64,000 bases of DNA, taken from Nitrospina sp. GTDB lineage: Bacteria; Nitrospinota; Nitrospinia; Nitrospinales; VA-1. The notes beneath the pieces are model-generated. The model worked only from the letters and a program-made list of their open reading frames with translations. It was not told where the DNA came from and made no database searches. The translations under genes were made by a program, and so were the position numbers. Shown in pieces: positions 56,331 through 64,000 of the stretch. Where the stretch lies: the NCBI GenBank assembly GCA_018697205.1, contig JABHTG010000138.1, positions 1-64,000 of the forward strand, given 5' to 3'. Each line of letters begins with the position of its first letter. The stretch's first letter is position 1.

Positions 56331-57071
56331 TTACCTTTCCTCAATAATATCATAATTAATTTGTCTTTTTTTCATCCAGCGTATCGCTAAGAGATCTTTA
56401 AATGAAGTAAATAGGCGATTACGGATGTTATATTTAGAGTAACCATGCATGCGGGGATAATGCCTCACTTTTACTTGAGTGACGCTAAATCCTTCCATTT
56501 TCATTAGTGTTGGGAAAAAGCGGTGCATTCCATTATACAATTTAATATTTTTGAAACATGCTCGCCGAAATGCTTTGAGTGAGCAACCTGTGTCGGCTAT
56601 GGATTCCTCGCTAAGGGTATTCCTCACAGAATTAGCTATTTTTGAAGATAGTTTTTTAATCCAAGGGTCGTTACGCTTATGTCGCCATCCACAGACAACG
56701 TCAAATTCACTTATTTTCTCGAGTAGTATGGGGATATCAGCGGGGTCATTCTGTAAGTCTGCATCCATTGTAACAATAGTATCACCACGGGCTTTGCTAA
56801 AACCTGCTGCGAAAGCTGCTGTTTGTCCATGATTACTTCCAAACCGAATAAGGCGCAGATGAGGGTTTTTATCTTGTAATTTTCGTATTAGCTGAGCACT
56901 ACCATCCACACTTCCGTCATCTACTAGGATGACTTCGTAGCTTTTATGAAGTGGTCCTATATTTTTTGTGATTTTTTCGTCAAGCAGGGTCAGGTTTTCT
57001 CTCTCGTTATAAACAGGGATAACGATTGAAATTTCAAGTCCTTGTGAATTAGTTAAGTCGGATATTTTCAT
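56331..57071 (-). CDS. family 2 glycosyltransferase (ArnC/DPM1-like)
   Basis: 246 residues from the ATG at 57071; the longer frame begins inside rlmN. The SIVIPVYNERENL start, the VDDGSVDGS motif and the TMDADLQNDPADI DxD block are those of polyprenol-phosphate glycosyltransferases. No C-terminal membrane helices are visible. It adds a sugar to an isoprenyl phosphate carrier by family inference. Confidence 0.88.
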   Translation of the reverse strand: MKISDLTNSQGLEISIVIPVYNERENLTLLDEKITKNIGPLHKSYEVILVDDGSVDGSAQLIRKLQDKNPHLRLIRFGSNHGQTAAFAAGFSKARGDTIVTMDADLQNDPADIPILLEKISEFDVVCGWRHKRNDPWIKKLSSKIANSVRNTLSEESIADTGCSLKAFRRACFKNIKLYNGMHRFFPTLMKMEGFSVTQVKVRHYPRMHGYSKYNIRNRLFTSFKDLLAIRWMKKRQINYDIIEER

Positions 57072-57073
57072 CG

Positions 57074-58126
57074 TTATACTAATACAGGTGATGGCTGTTG
57101 TGACGCTAGTTGTCCACATGCCCCAAGGATATCTGTTGCTCGATTTTGCCTTATAAAGACAGTATGGTTTTTTGACATGAGATATTGCTGAAATGTGTGA
57201 GCTCGCTCTTTGCTAGGAGGTCGAAACTTAGATTCGGAGAATTTATTGAATAAAATTAAATTTACTTTGCAGGGAATGCCGTGCAGTAACCTAGATAAAC
57301 GTTTAGCATCTTCATCACTATCATTTATTCCTTTCAGTAGAACGTATTCGAATGTAAATCGTCGAGATGGCTTAAGCGGATATTCTCGCAAACAGTTTAT
57401 CAATTCTTCGATTGGGTATTTTTTATTTATAGGCATAATTTCCTCGCGCGTTTCATTATCTGTAGCATTCAGAGATATTGCAAGGTTCACATGTAGGTCT
57501 TCGTTTTTAAATTTTTGAATAAGTTCAACTTGTCCGGCTGTAGATAAAGTGATTTTACGAGAGGATAACCTTAAGGCCTCTGGCATAATCATAATCCTTA
57601 TAGAATCAATGGTAGCGTCATAATTATCTAGAGGCTCGCCCATCCCCATGAATACGATATTAGTTATCTGGTTTTGCTCTGATAGAGAGTTATTTACAGC
57701 TATGCATTGTCCGATAATTTCATCGCTTGAAAGATTTCGCTTCAGACCCATTGTTCCTGTCATACAAAAAGCGCATGCAAGGCGGCATCCAACCTGACTT
57801 GATATACATAAGGTTTTTCGCTTTTCTGCAGGCATCCAAACACTTTCAATTGTTAATCCATCTTTTAGCTCGAATAGATATTTAATTGAACCATCTTGCG
57901 ATCTAGTTTTACTTAGTATTTGAGGTACAGAAATATAAAAATGTGCTTTTAATAGTATCCGTAACGATTTAGATAAATTAGACATATGGTCAAAATCATA
58001 AAGCTTATAGTGGTATATCCATATAAATACTTGGTGCGCGCGATATGGTTTAATTCCGTGTTTGATTAAAAAATCTTGGAGATATGAATAGGGAAAGCCA
58101 ATCAAATTATTTTGTTTCATTAACAT
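57074..58126 (-). CDS. rlmN: 23S rRNA/tRNA (adenine-C2)-methyltransferase
   Basis: 350 residues. Radical SAM cluster motif C-RLA-C-AF-C in CRLACAFCMTG. The GMGEPLDNYD and the C-terminal VFIRQNRATDILGACGQL blocks are diagnostic, the last containing the catalytic Cys. It methylates A2503 of 23S rRNA and A37 in some tRNAs. Its end lies 3 bases from the glycosyltransferase start. Confidence 0.96.
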   Translation of the reverse strand: MLMKQNNLIGFPYSYLQDFLIKHGIKPYRAHQVFIWIYHYKLYDFDHMSNLSKSLRILLKAHFYISVPQILSKTRSQDGSIKYLFELKDGLTIESVWMPAEKRKTLCISSQVGCRLACAFCMTGTMGLKRNLSSDEIIGQCIAVNNSLSEQNQITNIVFMGMGEPLDNYDATIDSIRIMIMPEALRLSSRKITLSTAGQVELIQKFKNEDLHVNLAISLNATDNETREEIMPINKKYPIEELINCLREYPLKPSRRFTFEYVLLKGINDSDEDAKRLSRLLHGIPCKVNLILFNKFSESKFRPPSKERAHTFQQYLMSKNHTVFIRQNRATDILGACGQLASQQPSPVLV

Positions 58127-58313
58127 AACTTAGAAGATTTTAAACATATTCAAAAAAGGGTGCGTTTTCGCTGTTTAAGTATTTCGGTGAGATCAATACT
58201 GAAAGGGTCACCGACAGAAAAGAATTGAGTTTAATATAATTTATGTTTGATAAATAAGCTATATGTTTGCTTTGTTTATTTCTAAATTTTTAATTTCCAT
58301 TTCTGAGGTAGGC

Positions 58314-59102
58314 CTATATGGGGTAAAACTTTGCTAGGATGTAGGTTACAATCGTCAAGCTGATGAAAGAAATGAAAAGGGAACACCCAGCAAGTCCTAG
58401 GACTGGAGATGGGGTTTTTTGAAGGTTTCTATTTCTTAGCCACAGTAGTGTAATAATAATACAGACTAGAGATGCTGTGATCGCAGTCCAAGAAAGTGTA
58501 AGAACCTTTGGACTGAAAACTATATTATCATTTACATGATTTAGGATTGCGATAGCCCACCCTAATGCAGGTAAACTGATAAAATAGGAAGTTAGACAAT
58601 GATTATTTTCTTTTCCTTTATATTTAGAAACAAAACGAAGACCTAGAATAATAAGGGAGAACAAAAGAAAGGAAATTAGTAGAGTATTTGTTTTTTGTTT
58701 TGCTTTTTCGCTACGGATGAAGTTAAGCGCTCCAAGGACGTACTTAGAAGCTTCTACCTCATCTGCTTCGTAATATCCCCCCTGACTAGTATCGGAAATA
58801 AAAACTCTTGCAGTGGATGATTCCGCAGGGAGAGATATCGCTCTATATTCGTTTTTACTAGCGGAGCGAATTTCAAGATAAACGATACCAGTGTGATATT
58901 TTAGATTATAGTTTGCGAGCTGGGCCAATTTATTTGCATACTTACCGTGCTTGTCGTGATAGGTTTCCTGAGCTTTAATTAGATCGTAAAGTGCTTTGCG
59001 TGCCATCACATCGTAATTATTTTCAAAAATTGTAGTGCATGATGTAAGGCTAACCAAAAATATGAATAAAATTAGGTGCTTTTTTATTACGGGTAAACGC
59101 AT
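58314..59102 (-). CDS. lipoprotein with pilin-like segment and four membrane helices
   Basis: 262 residues. A signal sequence ends at C22 (LTSC). Residues about 30-130 resemble the head of a type IV pilin-like protein (ALYDLIKAQETYHDKHGKYA-type start). After residue 135, four hydrophobic helices follow. This is a mixed architecture. The function is unknown. Confidence 0.65.
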   Translation of the reverse strand: MRLPVIKKHLILFIFLVSLTSCTTIFENNYDVMARKALYDLIKAQETYHDKHGKYANKLAQLANYNLKYHTGIVYLEIRSASKNEYRAISLPAESSTARVFISDTSQGGYYEADEVEASKYVLGALNFIRSEKAKQKTNTLLISFLLFSLIILGLRFVSKYKGKENNHCLTSYFISLPALGWAIAILNHVNDNIVFSPKVLTLSWTAITASLVCIIITLLWLRNRNLQKTPSPVLGLAGCSLFISFISLTIVTYILAKFYPI

Positions 59103-59207
59103 AACAGAATTTATTAGGTTCAGGTTGCAGCTTTATGTTTTTAGGTAATAGAATCCCGAATTTATATCATGCGTTTGCCATTCAGGCAAGCTTAGGGGGG
59201 ACATAGA

Positions 59208-59756
59208 ATGTTGAAGAAATTAAAATTTGTTACCAGTAATGAAGATAAGGTTAGAGAAGCTTCAGATATTTTGGAGTGTTCTCTCGATCAGGTTTCTGGA
59301 TTAAATATACATGAAATACAGGATAGCGATATAAAAAAAATAGTCGCTCACAAAGCTCAGCAAGCCTTTGATGAGCTTAGGTGTCCCATTTTGGTAGAAG
59401 ATTCAGGACTGATTTTTACCGCATGGAATGGACTTCCCGGAGCGCTGGTAAAGTGGTTTGAAATTAGTGTTGGTTGTCAGGGTTTATTGAAAATGCTAGA
59501 AGGGTTTGAAAATCGAGAGGCCTTTGCAGTCTGCGTGGTAGCTATTTTTGATGGGCAGAAAATGCTTATAGCTGAGGGTGAAAAAAAAGGAACAATTTCG
59601 CATAGTACTCGTGGTAAAAATGGTTTTGGATGGGATGTTATATTTATCCCGGAACATCACAAAAAAACTTACGCTGAAATGAACTTCAAAGAAAAAAATG
59701 CCATTTCGCACCGACGGATGGCATTTGAAAAGTTGAATACAAAAATTAATATATAG
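59208..59756 (+). CDS. rdgB: non-canonical purine NTP pyrophosphatase
   Basis: 182 residues, the HAM1/RdgB family. The TSNEDKVREA start, the LVEDSGLIF and the GFGWDVIFIP blocks match the ITP/XTP-binding site; the end HRRMAFEKL is typical. It removes ITP and XTP from the nucleotide pool. A GGGGGG ribosome binding site lies 7 bases before the ATG. Confidence 0.95.
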   Translation: MLKKLKFVTSNEDKVREASDILECSLDQVSGLNIHEIQDSDIKKIVAHKAQQAFDELRCPILVEDSGLIFTAWNGLPGALVKWFEISVGCQGLLKMLEGFENREAFAVCVVAIFDGQKMLIAEGEKKGTISHSTRGKNGFGWDVIFIPEHHKKTYAEMNFKEKNAISHRRMAFEKLNTKINI

Positions 59757-59900
59757 GATTTTATCTAAGCGAGATTTAAGTATTTAGGTGTTGTTACTCT
59801 TTGCCTAACTTTATCTTTCTGGAACTATTGGTTTAATTGTCGTATAGTTGGTTTTTTATAGAACTCTCATGTTTGATTATTCTTAAAGAGGCTAAAATTA

Positions 59901-60260
59901 ATGAAAGAAAAGGCTTATGTAGTTAAGATTGCTTCATTAACGTTTGCTATTGCTATTATCTTTGCAGGAACTATTGGTTGTGGTAAACCAGGAAGTGTTC
60001 TTAATTGGTATCCGAAGGCTGAAAAAATGGACGGTAAAATGACCTCTGCGTTAGAGCATGAAATTGTTGTCGATAAATTTGATCTTAATGATACAGTCGT
60101 TATAAAGGGTGATGACAAAAATTTGAGCCGTCGCTGGTGGGTTGAGGTTGATTGTGATTATTGGGCTGGTTGTTTTATGCGATGCGAAGGCTCGAAACAA
60201 CAATGCCTCAAGATAGCTGAGGATTCTGACTTTACTGTGAATTCTATTGCTCCCTTTTAA
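59901..60260 (+). CDS. small lipoprotein, unrecognised
   Basis: 119 residues with a lipobox (GTIGC). The mature part has four cysteines in the segment CDYWAGCFMRCEGSKQQC, perhaps two disulfides. AAAGAGG precedes the ATG. It ends 23 bases before the response regulator start, so the two may be co-transcribed, as a sensor-side accessory. Family unknown. Confidence 0.65.
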   Translation: MKEKAYVVKIASLTFAIAIIFAGTIGCGKPGSVLNWYPKAEKMDGKMTSALEHEIVVDKFDLNDTVVIKGDDKNLSRRWWVEVDCDYWAGCFMRCEGSKQQCLKIAEDSDFTVNSIAPF

Positions 60261-60283
60261 TGGAATAAGTGTTTACTTGATTC

Positions 60284-61672
60284 ATGGCACTAATTTTTAC
60301 TGTTGATGATGATGCTAATATTAGAGGCTTGATTAAGGCTTTGTTAGAAGACCGTGGCCATGAAGTTGTGGCTTTGGAGAATGGAAAACAGTGCCTTGAT
60401 CGACTCGATGAGAATCCTTCCGTAGTTTTTCTTGATGTTGCCATGCCTATGATGGATGGCATGGAAATATTAAAATCTATAAAGAATTTAAAAAATGACT
60501 TGCCAGTTATAATGGTAACGGCTTTTGATGTTACAGACTCTGCCGTTAAGGCCATGAAGCTTGGGGCATTCGATTATATTGTTAAGCCTTTTGATGAACT
60601 TCGTCTTTTTTCTGTTTTGGATAAGGCTATAGAACAAACTACTTTGGTCGGGCAGGTACGCTATCTTCAAGGTGAGTTAAGTAAAGTGCAGGGTGTTAGG
60701 AATATTGTAGGCAAAAGTTTGGCTTTGACAGATACCTTAAGCAAAATTAAAAAGGTTGGTAGTAGTAATGCGGGAGTTCTACTTCTTGGTGAGAGTGGTA
60801 CCGGAAAAGAATTAATGGCACGAGCCATTCATGAGAATAGTCGTTTTTCTAAGGGGCTATTTGTTGATATCAATTGTGGAGCGATTCCTGAGAACTTACA
60901 GGAAAGTGAGCTCTTCGGACATAACAAAGGTTCTTTTACGGGAGCAACTGAGTCTCGTAAGGGAAGGTTGGAACTAGCGGATGAAGGGACTCTTTTTCTT
61001 GATGAAGTTGCAGAGATGTCTTTGAATACTCAAGTCAAATTCCTGCGTTATCTCCAAGAAAAAAGCTTTGAGCGAGTAGGAGCTGTGAAAAAAATATTCA
61101 CTAACACACGAGTAATAGCTGCTACTAATAAAGACCTTCTAGAAAAAGTTAATGACGGATCTTTTCGTGAAGATTTATATTATCGACTGGCGGTTTTCCC
61201 AATTAAAGTTCCACCTTTGAGGGAACGCAAGGAGGATATACCAAGTCTTGCGGCTCATTTTGTAGATAATTTTAAAAAAGAATTTGGAAAAAAGACTTTT
61301 TCGATTACCCCTGAGGCAATGAATATACTTATGAATTATTTTTGGCCTGGAAATGTACGCGAGTTACAAAATGTTATTTATCAAGTAATGATAATGGCAG
61401 AGTCGGGTAGTATTGATATCGATACCTTGCCGGAAAACCTGAGAAGCGTAAATTCTAAAAAAAACCATATTGCTACTACGCCTCAATATGGCTCCAGTCT
61501 AGCAGGTTCTATCGACCCTTTTGAGGATTCAATAAGGCAAGTTCTACAAAGAGCTTTAGAACTTACTAATGGAGATATCCCAGAGACTGCAAAACAATTA
61601 AAATTAAGTCGGTCTAGTTTTTATAGAATGGTACAAAAATATGACCTTACAAAACCTGCCCCTAAGAATTAA
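60284..61672 (+). CDS. sigma54-dependent response regulator (NtrC family)
   Basis: 462 residues in three domains. Receiver: acidic D8/D9/D10, phosphoacceptor D51, T79 and K101. AAA+ activator: Walker A G169-ESGTGKE, and the sigma54-contacting loop at 216-221 as GSFTGA (GAFTGA in most family members). C-terminal Fis-type helix-turn-helix at about 435-460. It activates sigma54 promoters on phosphorylation. A matching sigma54 promoter lies 177 bases downstream. The sensor at 62295 is a possible partner. Confidence 0.94.
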   Translation: MALIFTVDDDANIRGLIKALLEDRGHEVVALENGKQCLDRLDENPSVVFLDVAMPMMDGMEILKSIKNLKNDLPVIMVTAFDVTDSAVKAMKLGAFDYIVKPFDELRLFSVLDKAIEQTTLVGQVRYLQGELSKVQGVRNIVGKSLALTDTLSKIKKVGSSNAGVLLLGESGTGKELMARAIHENSRFSKGLFVDINCGAIPENLQESELFGHNKGSFTGATESRKGRLELADEGTLFLDEVAEMSLNTQVKFLRYLQEKSFERVGAVKKIFTNTRVIAATNKDLLEKVNDGSFREDLYYRLAVFPIKVPPLRERKEDIPSLAAHFVDNFKKEFGKKTFSITPEAMNILMNYFWPGNVRELQNVIYQVMIMAESGSIDIDTLPENLRSVNSKKNHIATTPQYGSSLAGSIDPFEDSIRQVLQRALELTNGDIPETAKQLKLSRSSFYRMVQKYDLTKPAPKN

Positions 61673-61736
61673 TTCATAGAAATTTACTTAATCCTAAATT
61701 ATTTTAAATAAAATTTGTACTTAATTTGTTCTTAGA

Positions 61737-61766
61737 ATCCCTAAAATGGAATTCCATTTATGGGAT
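61737..61766 (+). promoter_or_regulatory. 30-bp dyad, candidate activator-binding site
   Basis: ATCCC/GGGAT outer arms and a perfect 16-base palindrome at 61744-61759 (AAATGGAATTCCATTT) share one centre; 13 of 15 pairs match. It lies centred about 124 bases before the predicted start of the sigma54 promoter, the usual place for an NtrC-type enhancer. Confidence 0.55.
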
Positions 61767-61848
61767 ACTTTACTTTCCTTATACACAATAACTAGAAATT
61801 TATTTAATAATTAGGCTCTTAGTGAATACTGAGTTGAGGGGCTCTTTT

Positions 61849-61865
61849 CGGCACAGGTATTGCTT
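61849..61865 (+). promoter_or_regulatory. sigma54 (-24/-12) promoter
   Basis: CGGCACAGGTATTGCTT matches the TGGCAC-N5-TTGC consensus, with GG at 61850-61851, GC at 61862-61863 and the exact 10-base spacing between them. The predicted start is near 61875, about 60 bases before the ATG at 61936. Confidence 0.8.
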
Positions 61866-61935
61866 AGTTATTGTAGAAACATGATCATCTATAACATCTA
61901 AAGATGCTGGCTGACTATAAGATTGGAGTGAGTAA

Positions 61936-62157
61936 ATGGATTATGTTGTTCGAACATTAGATACCGACGGAAAACTAAAAAAGGAGCGCCTCATGTTTTA
62001 TTCAGTTCGTATTTTAGACAAGGATGGAATTCTTAAAAAGGTGGTAAAAGAAAAATTACTTAGTGAAAAGTATTGGGAGTCGTTTTTAAGTAAACCGGGT
62101 AGCATAAAGGCTAAAAAAAGTAATATTAATTTTAGGTCAAACGCGACAAAGGGATAA
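61936..62157 (+). CDS. small internally duplicated protein (73 residues), sigma54-controlled
   Basis: Residues 3-19 (YVVRTLDTDGKLKKERL) and 22-41 share a V-x-L/I-D-x-D-G-x-L-K-K pattern. GGAGTGAG precedes the first ATG; a second ATG at 61993 is preceded by AAGGAG and would give a 54-residue form with only the second unit. Soluble and basic. No known function. Expression is expected to be under the sigma54 promoter. Confidence 0.7.
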   Translation: MDYVVRTLDTDGKLKKERLMFYSVRILDKDGILKKVVKEKLLSEKYWESFLSKPGSIKAKKSNINFRSNATKG

Positions 62158-62223
62158 TGTAAGGTTCATATTTTTGAAATCACATCGTCTTTAAGTTTTT
62201 TTTCTTAAATTATCTATCCCTCC

Positions 62224-62278
62224 TGCACCAAATGTCTGAGTTGAAAGATTTACTTTCTTTCGGCTCGGACCCGGTGCA
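62224..62278. other. three-tier hairpin, terminator or structured RNA
   Basis: TGCACC/GGTGCA (6 bp), GTCTGAG/CTCGGAC (7 bp with one G-T), and GAAAG/CTTTC (5 bp) are nested. It lies between two convergent genes. On the plus strand A6 then T4 follow. It is likely a bidirectional end signal, perhaps with a conserved fold. Confidence 0.6.
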
Positions 62279-62294
62279 AAAAATTTTATTATTA

Positions 62295-64000
62295 TTATGA
62301 TTGAAGAGTTAGCGGCGTTACCGGTAGTTCAAAACAAAAACTTGCTCCTTGACTTTTAGATGGCCTGAAAGTCAGTGTTCCGTTGTGAAGTTCGATCATT
62401 TTTTTTGCAATTGCTAATCCTAGGCCAGTTCCTTTTTTGTTTTCAGTTGACCCAGAGTCTAACTTTTTAAACGGTTTAAATAAATCATCTAGATCTTCAC
62501 TCCTTATACTGGAACCTTGGTCTGTTATGGTAACCCGCAAATGTTCTGAGACTGATTCCACAATTATTTGAATTGTTCCGCCTATGGGAGAGAACTTTAT
62601 TGCGTTAGTCAATAAATTATCTATGACTTGTCCTATTCTAGGGGTGTCAAATAAAATTAATTTCAGATTTTGGTATTTTATATCAAAGTTTATATTTTTT
62701 TCCATTGCTAGGTGGGTGTAAATTTTAATTCGTTCTTCCATTAGTATATGAAGGTTGCCTGGTTTTAAATTTAATACAAGCTGCCCACTTTCTATAGCAG
62801 AAAAACTTAGCAAGTCATTCAGTAGTTCTAATATGCTACCGCTAGTTGAATTGATTATTTTAAGAAAATCAGTGCGCGTATCTTCGTTTAATAGGCTACC
62901 TTTTTTTAAAAGAAACCCAGAGTACCCTTGAATTGAGGTTAGGGGATTGCGTAAATCATGAGAAGCAATACCCAATAGTTCATTTTTTAATTTTATTAAA
63001 TCGTGTAATGATAGATTTTTTTCTTCTAGTTCATTTTTTAATTTTTTGAGTTCATTAGTTCTTAAATAGACTTCATTTTCAATGCGTCTAGCCCGTGAAG
63101 AAAGTATTTGAAAAATTATTGCTATAAATATAATAAGAATTAAGACGGCTGCTGAAAGCCAGTTATGGAGACTATTAGGACCCTGTTGAAACTTTAAATC
63201 CCCTTGCCAAACTAAAGTCCACCTAATCTGTGAGAACTGTAATGCCATTTCTTTTTTTATTTGTGTGTTTTCCTTGAGATGCCCATACAGTTCTTTTTTG
63301 TGATCTTCATCAAATATGGTTAAGAACATTCCTGATGCTATATAGGGACTAAAGACCTTATTGATCAGATCATTTAAATTATATATTCCTAGAGCAACGC
63401 CTGAAAATAATATTTTTTTTTCTTCAATCGTTTTAGGGATGTTTTCGCCTTTATAAAAAGGAGAAAAAAATAACATATCCATTGTTTTTGAATCTCTGCC
63501 AAGGAAGTCTATAGTGATTGCAGCGACGGTTTTTCCTGAATCTCTAGCCTGATTCATAAGGTTTAATAGAGTTGGTTGAGTACTAATATCAAATCCTATG
63601 AACGACTTATTGTCAGAATATGGTTGTGAATAGTAAATTGGGAAGTATTCATTTTTTGGTGGAGCCGAGATTATTTTTGAGCTTTTATTTAATGTTGTAA
63701 ACTCAAAATCAACGAAGCCATCTTGTTGAGCTATTATCTCTAGTGCAGATCTTTGGTTGTGGGGTACACGCGGAATCCATTGGAGTGATTTTATAAAATC
63801 GTTTTTTTCTAAAAGCGAAGAGGTGTAAGCTTTGAATCCAGACCGAGTAACACTTTTTGAAGCTTTAAATAGAGAGGCAATCCCCGTTAATTCTCTTCCT
63901 ATAGCCTCAAGTTGTTCTTCAAGAATTCGAGTATTTTTGTTTCCTTCTTGTTCAAATTGTTGGGTCCAATCATATTCATTTTTTTTTTTAACATTGTTGA
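62295..64000 (-). CDS. CHASE-domain sensor histidine kinase (5' end cut by window)
   Basis: The frame is open through to base 64000 on the minus strand, so the N terminus lies beyond the window; 568 codons are visible. A periplasmic CHASE domain (SLQWIPRVPHNQR, FPIYYSQPYSD and GFDISTQPTL blocks) is followed by one membrane helix, a coiled coil, HisKA with the phosphoacceptor in GIASHDLRNPLTS, and HATPase_c with GTGLGLAIAKKM. CHASE domains sense small extracellular ligands. The adjacent NtrC-type regulator is a candidate partner. Confidence 0.92.
   Translation of the reverse strand, partial: NNVKKKNEYDWTQQFEQEGNKNTRILEEQLEAIGRELTGIASLFKASKSVTRSGFKAYTSSLLEKNDFIKSLQWIPRVPHNQRSALEIIAQQDGFVDFEFTTLNKSSKIISAPPKNEYFPIYYSQPYSDNKSFIGFDISTQPTLLNLMNQARDSGKTVAAITIDFLGRDSKTMDMLFFSPFYKGENIPKTIEEKKILFSGVALGIYNLNDLINKVFSPYIASGMFLTIFDEDHKKELYGHLKENTQIKKEMALQFSQIRWTLVWQGDLKFQQGPNSLHNWLSAAVLILIIFIAIIFQILSSRARRIENEVYLRTNELKKLKNELEEKNLSLHDLIKLKNELLGIASHDLRNPLTSIQGYSGFLLKKGSLLNEDTRTDFLKIINSTSGSILELLNDLLSFSAIESGQLVLNLKPGNLHILMEERIKIYTHLAMEKNINFDIKYQNLKLILFDTPRIGQVIDNLLTNAIKFSPIGGTIQIIVESVSEHLRVTITDQGSSIRSEDLDDLFKPFKKLDSGSTENKKGTGLGLAIAKKMIELHNGTLTFRPSKSQGASFCFELPVTPLTLQS

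Overview
The window is AT-rich chromosomal DNA from a Gram-negative bacterium. The Gram-negative call rests on a Kdo-pathway isomerase (kdsD), a lipid A-type LAB_N protein beside an ArnC/DPM1-like glycosyltransferase, and several lipoproteins. Gene order, codon bias and the pair formed by a cytochrome bd-like membrane protein with an acidic tract and a membrane-anchored di-heme cytochrome c (52.2-55.6 kb) suggest a marine Nitrospinota-like nitrite oxidiser. That affiliation is inference and was not tested by any search. No rRNA, insertion sequence, prophage or CRISPR array was seen. One tRNA (Pro, anticodon CGG) is present.

Layout. 0-3 kb: the 3' part of a UDP-glucose dehydrogenase gene, then a minus-strand cluster ogt-recO-ridA-small di-heme cytochrome. 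3.4-9.4 kb: an FGE/sulfatase-modifying-type protein, two unrecognised proteins, lpd, a leucine-rich-repeat protein, and an isolated protein resembling the nitrile-hydratase-like RiPP leader family. 9.5-16 kb: alaS, kdsD and polA. 16-34.5 kb: an accessory-looking stretch of many short genes: msrB, doxX, csp, PilZ, a J-domain/MORN fusion, pentapeptide-repeat proteins, a ferredoxin, SemiSWEET, an OPA-type MFS transporter, a divergent EgtD-like methyltransferase and heme-oxygenase-like di-iron protein, and two damaged genes (ynfA with a frameshift, a TPR gene with an in-frame TGA). 34.6-45 kb: tRNA-Pro, a radical SAM/SPASM protein, an FmdB-type zinc ribbon, cmoA, leuA, gltB-gltD. 45-49 kb: dnaK-grpE-dnaJ. 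49-52 kb: short genes including a third pentapeptide protein and bolA. 52-56 kb: the cytochrome bd-like operon. 56-60 kb: rlmN with a GT2/LAB_N membrane-glycolipid group, a lipoprotein and rdgB. 60-64 kb: a sigma54-activator response regulator, a sigma54 promoter with an upstream dyad, a small internally duplicated protein, and a CHASE-domain histidine kinase that runs off the window.

How it fits together. Core metabolism (glutamate synthase, leucine synthesis, lipoamide dehydrogenase) and housekeeping (polA, alaS, recO, chaperones, tRNA modification) are interleaved with small, mostly unassigned genes. The most coherent candidate new unit is at 60.3-64 kb: an NtrC-family regulator, a 30-bp dyad suited to be its enhancer site, a textbook -24/-12 promoter, and a small target gene with two nested starts, facing a sensor kinase. 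Other points worth following are the EgtD/di-iron pair, three pentapeptide proteins sharing one C-terminal cap, the orphan leader-like protein, a serine-for-cysteine ferredoxin, and a 20-bp hairpin between dnaK and grpE.
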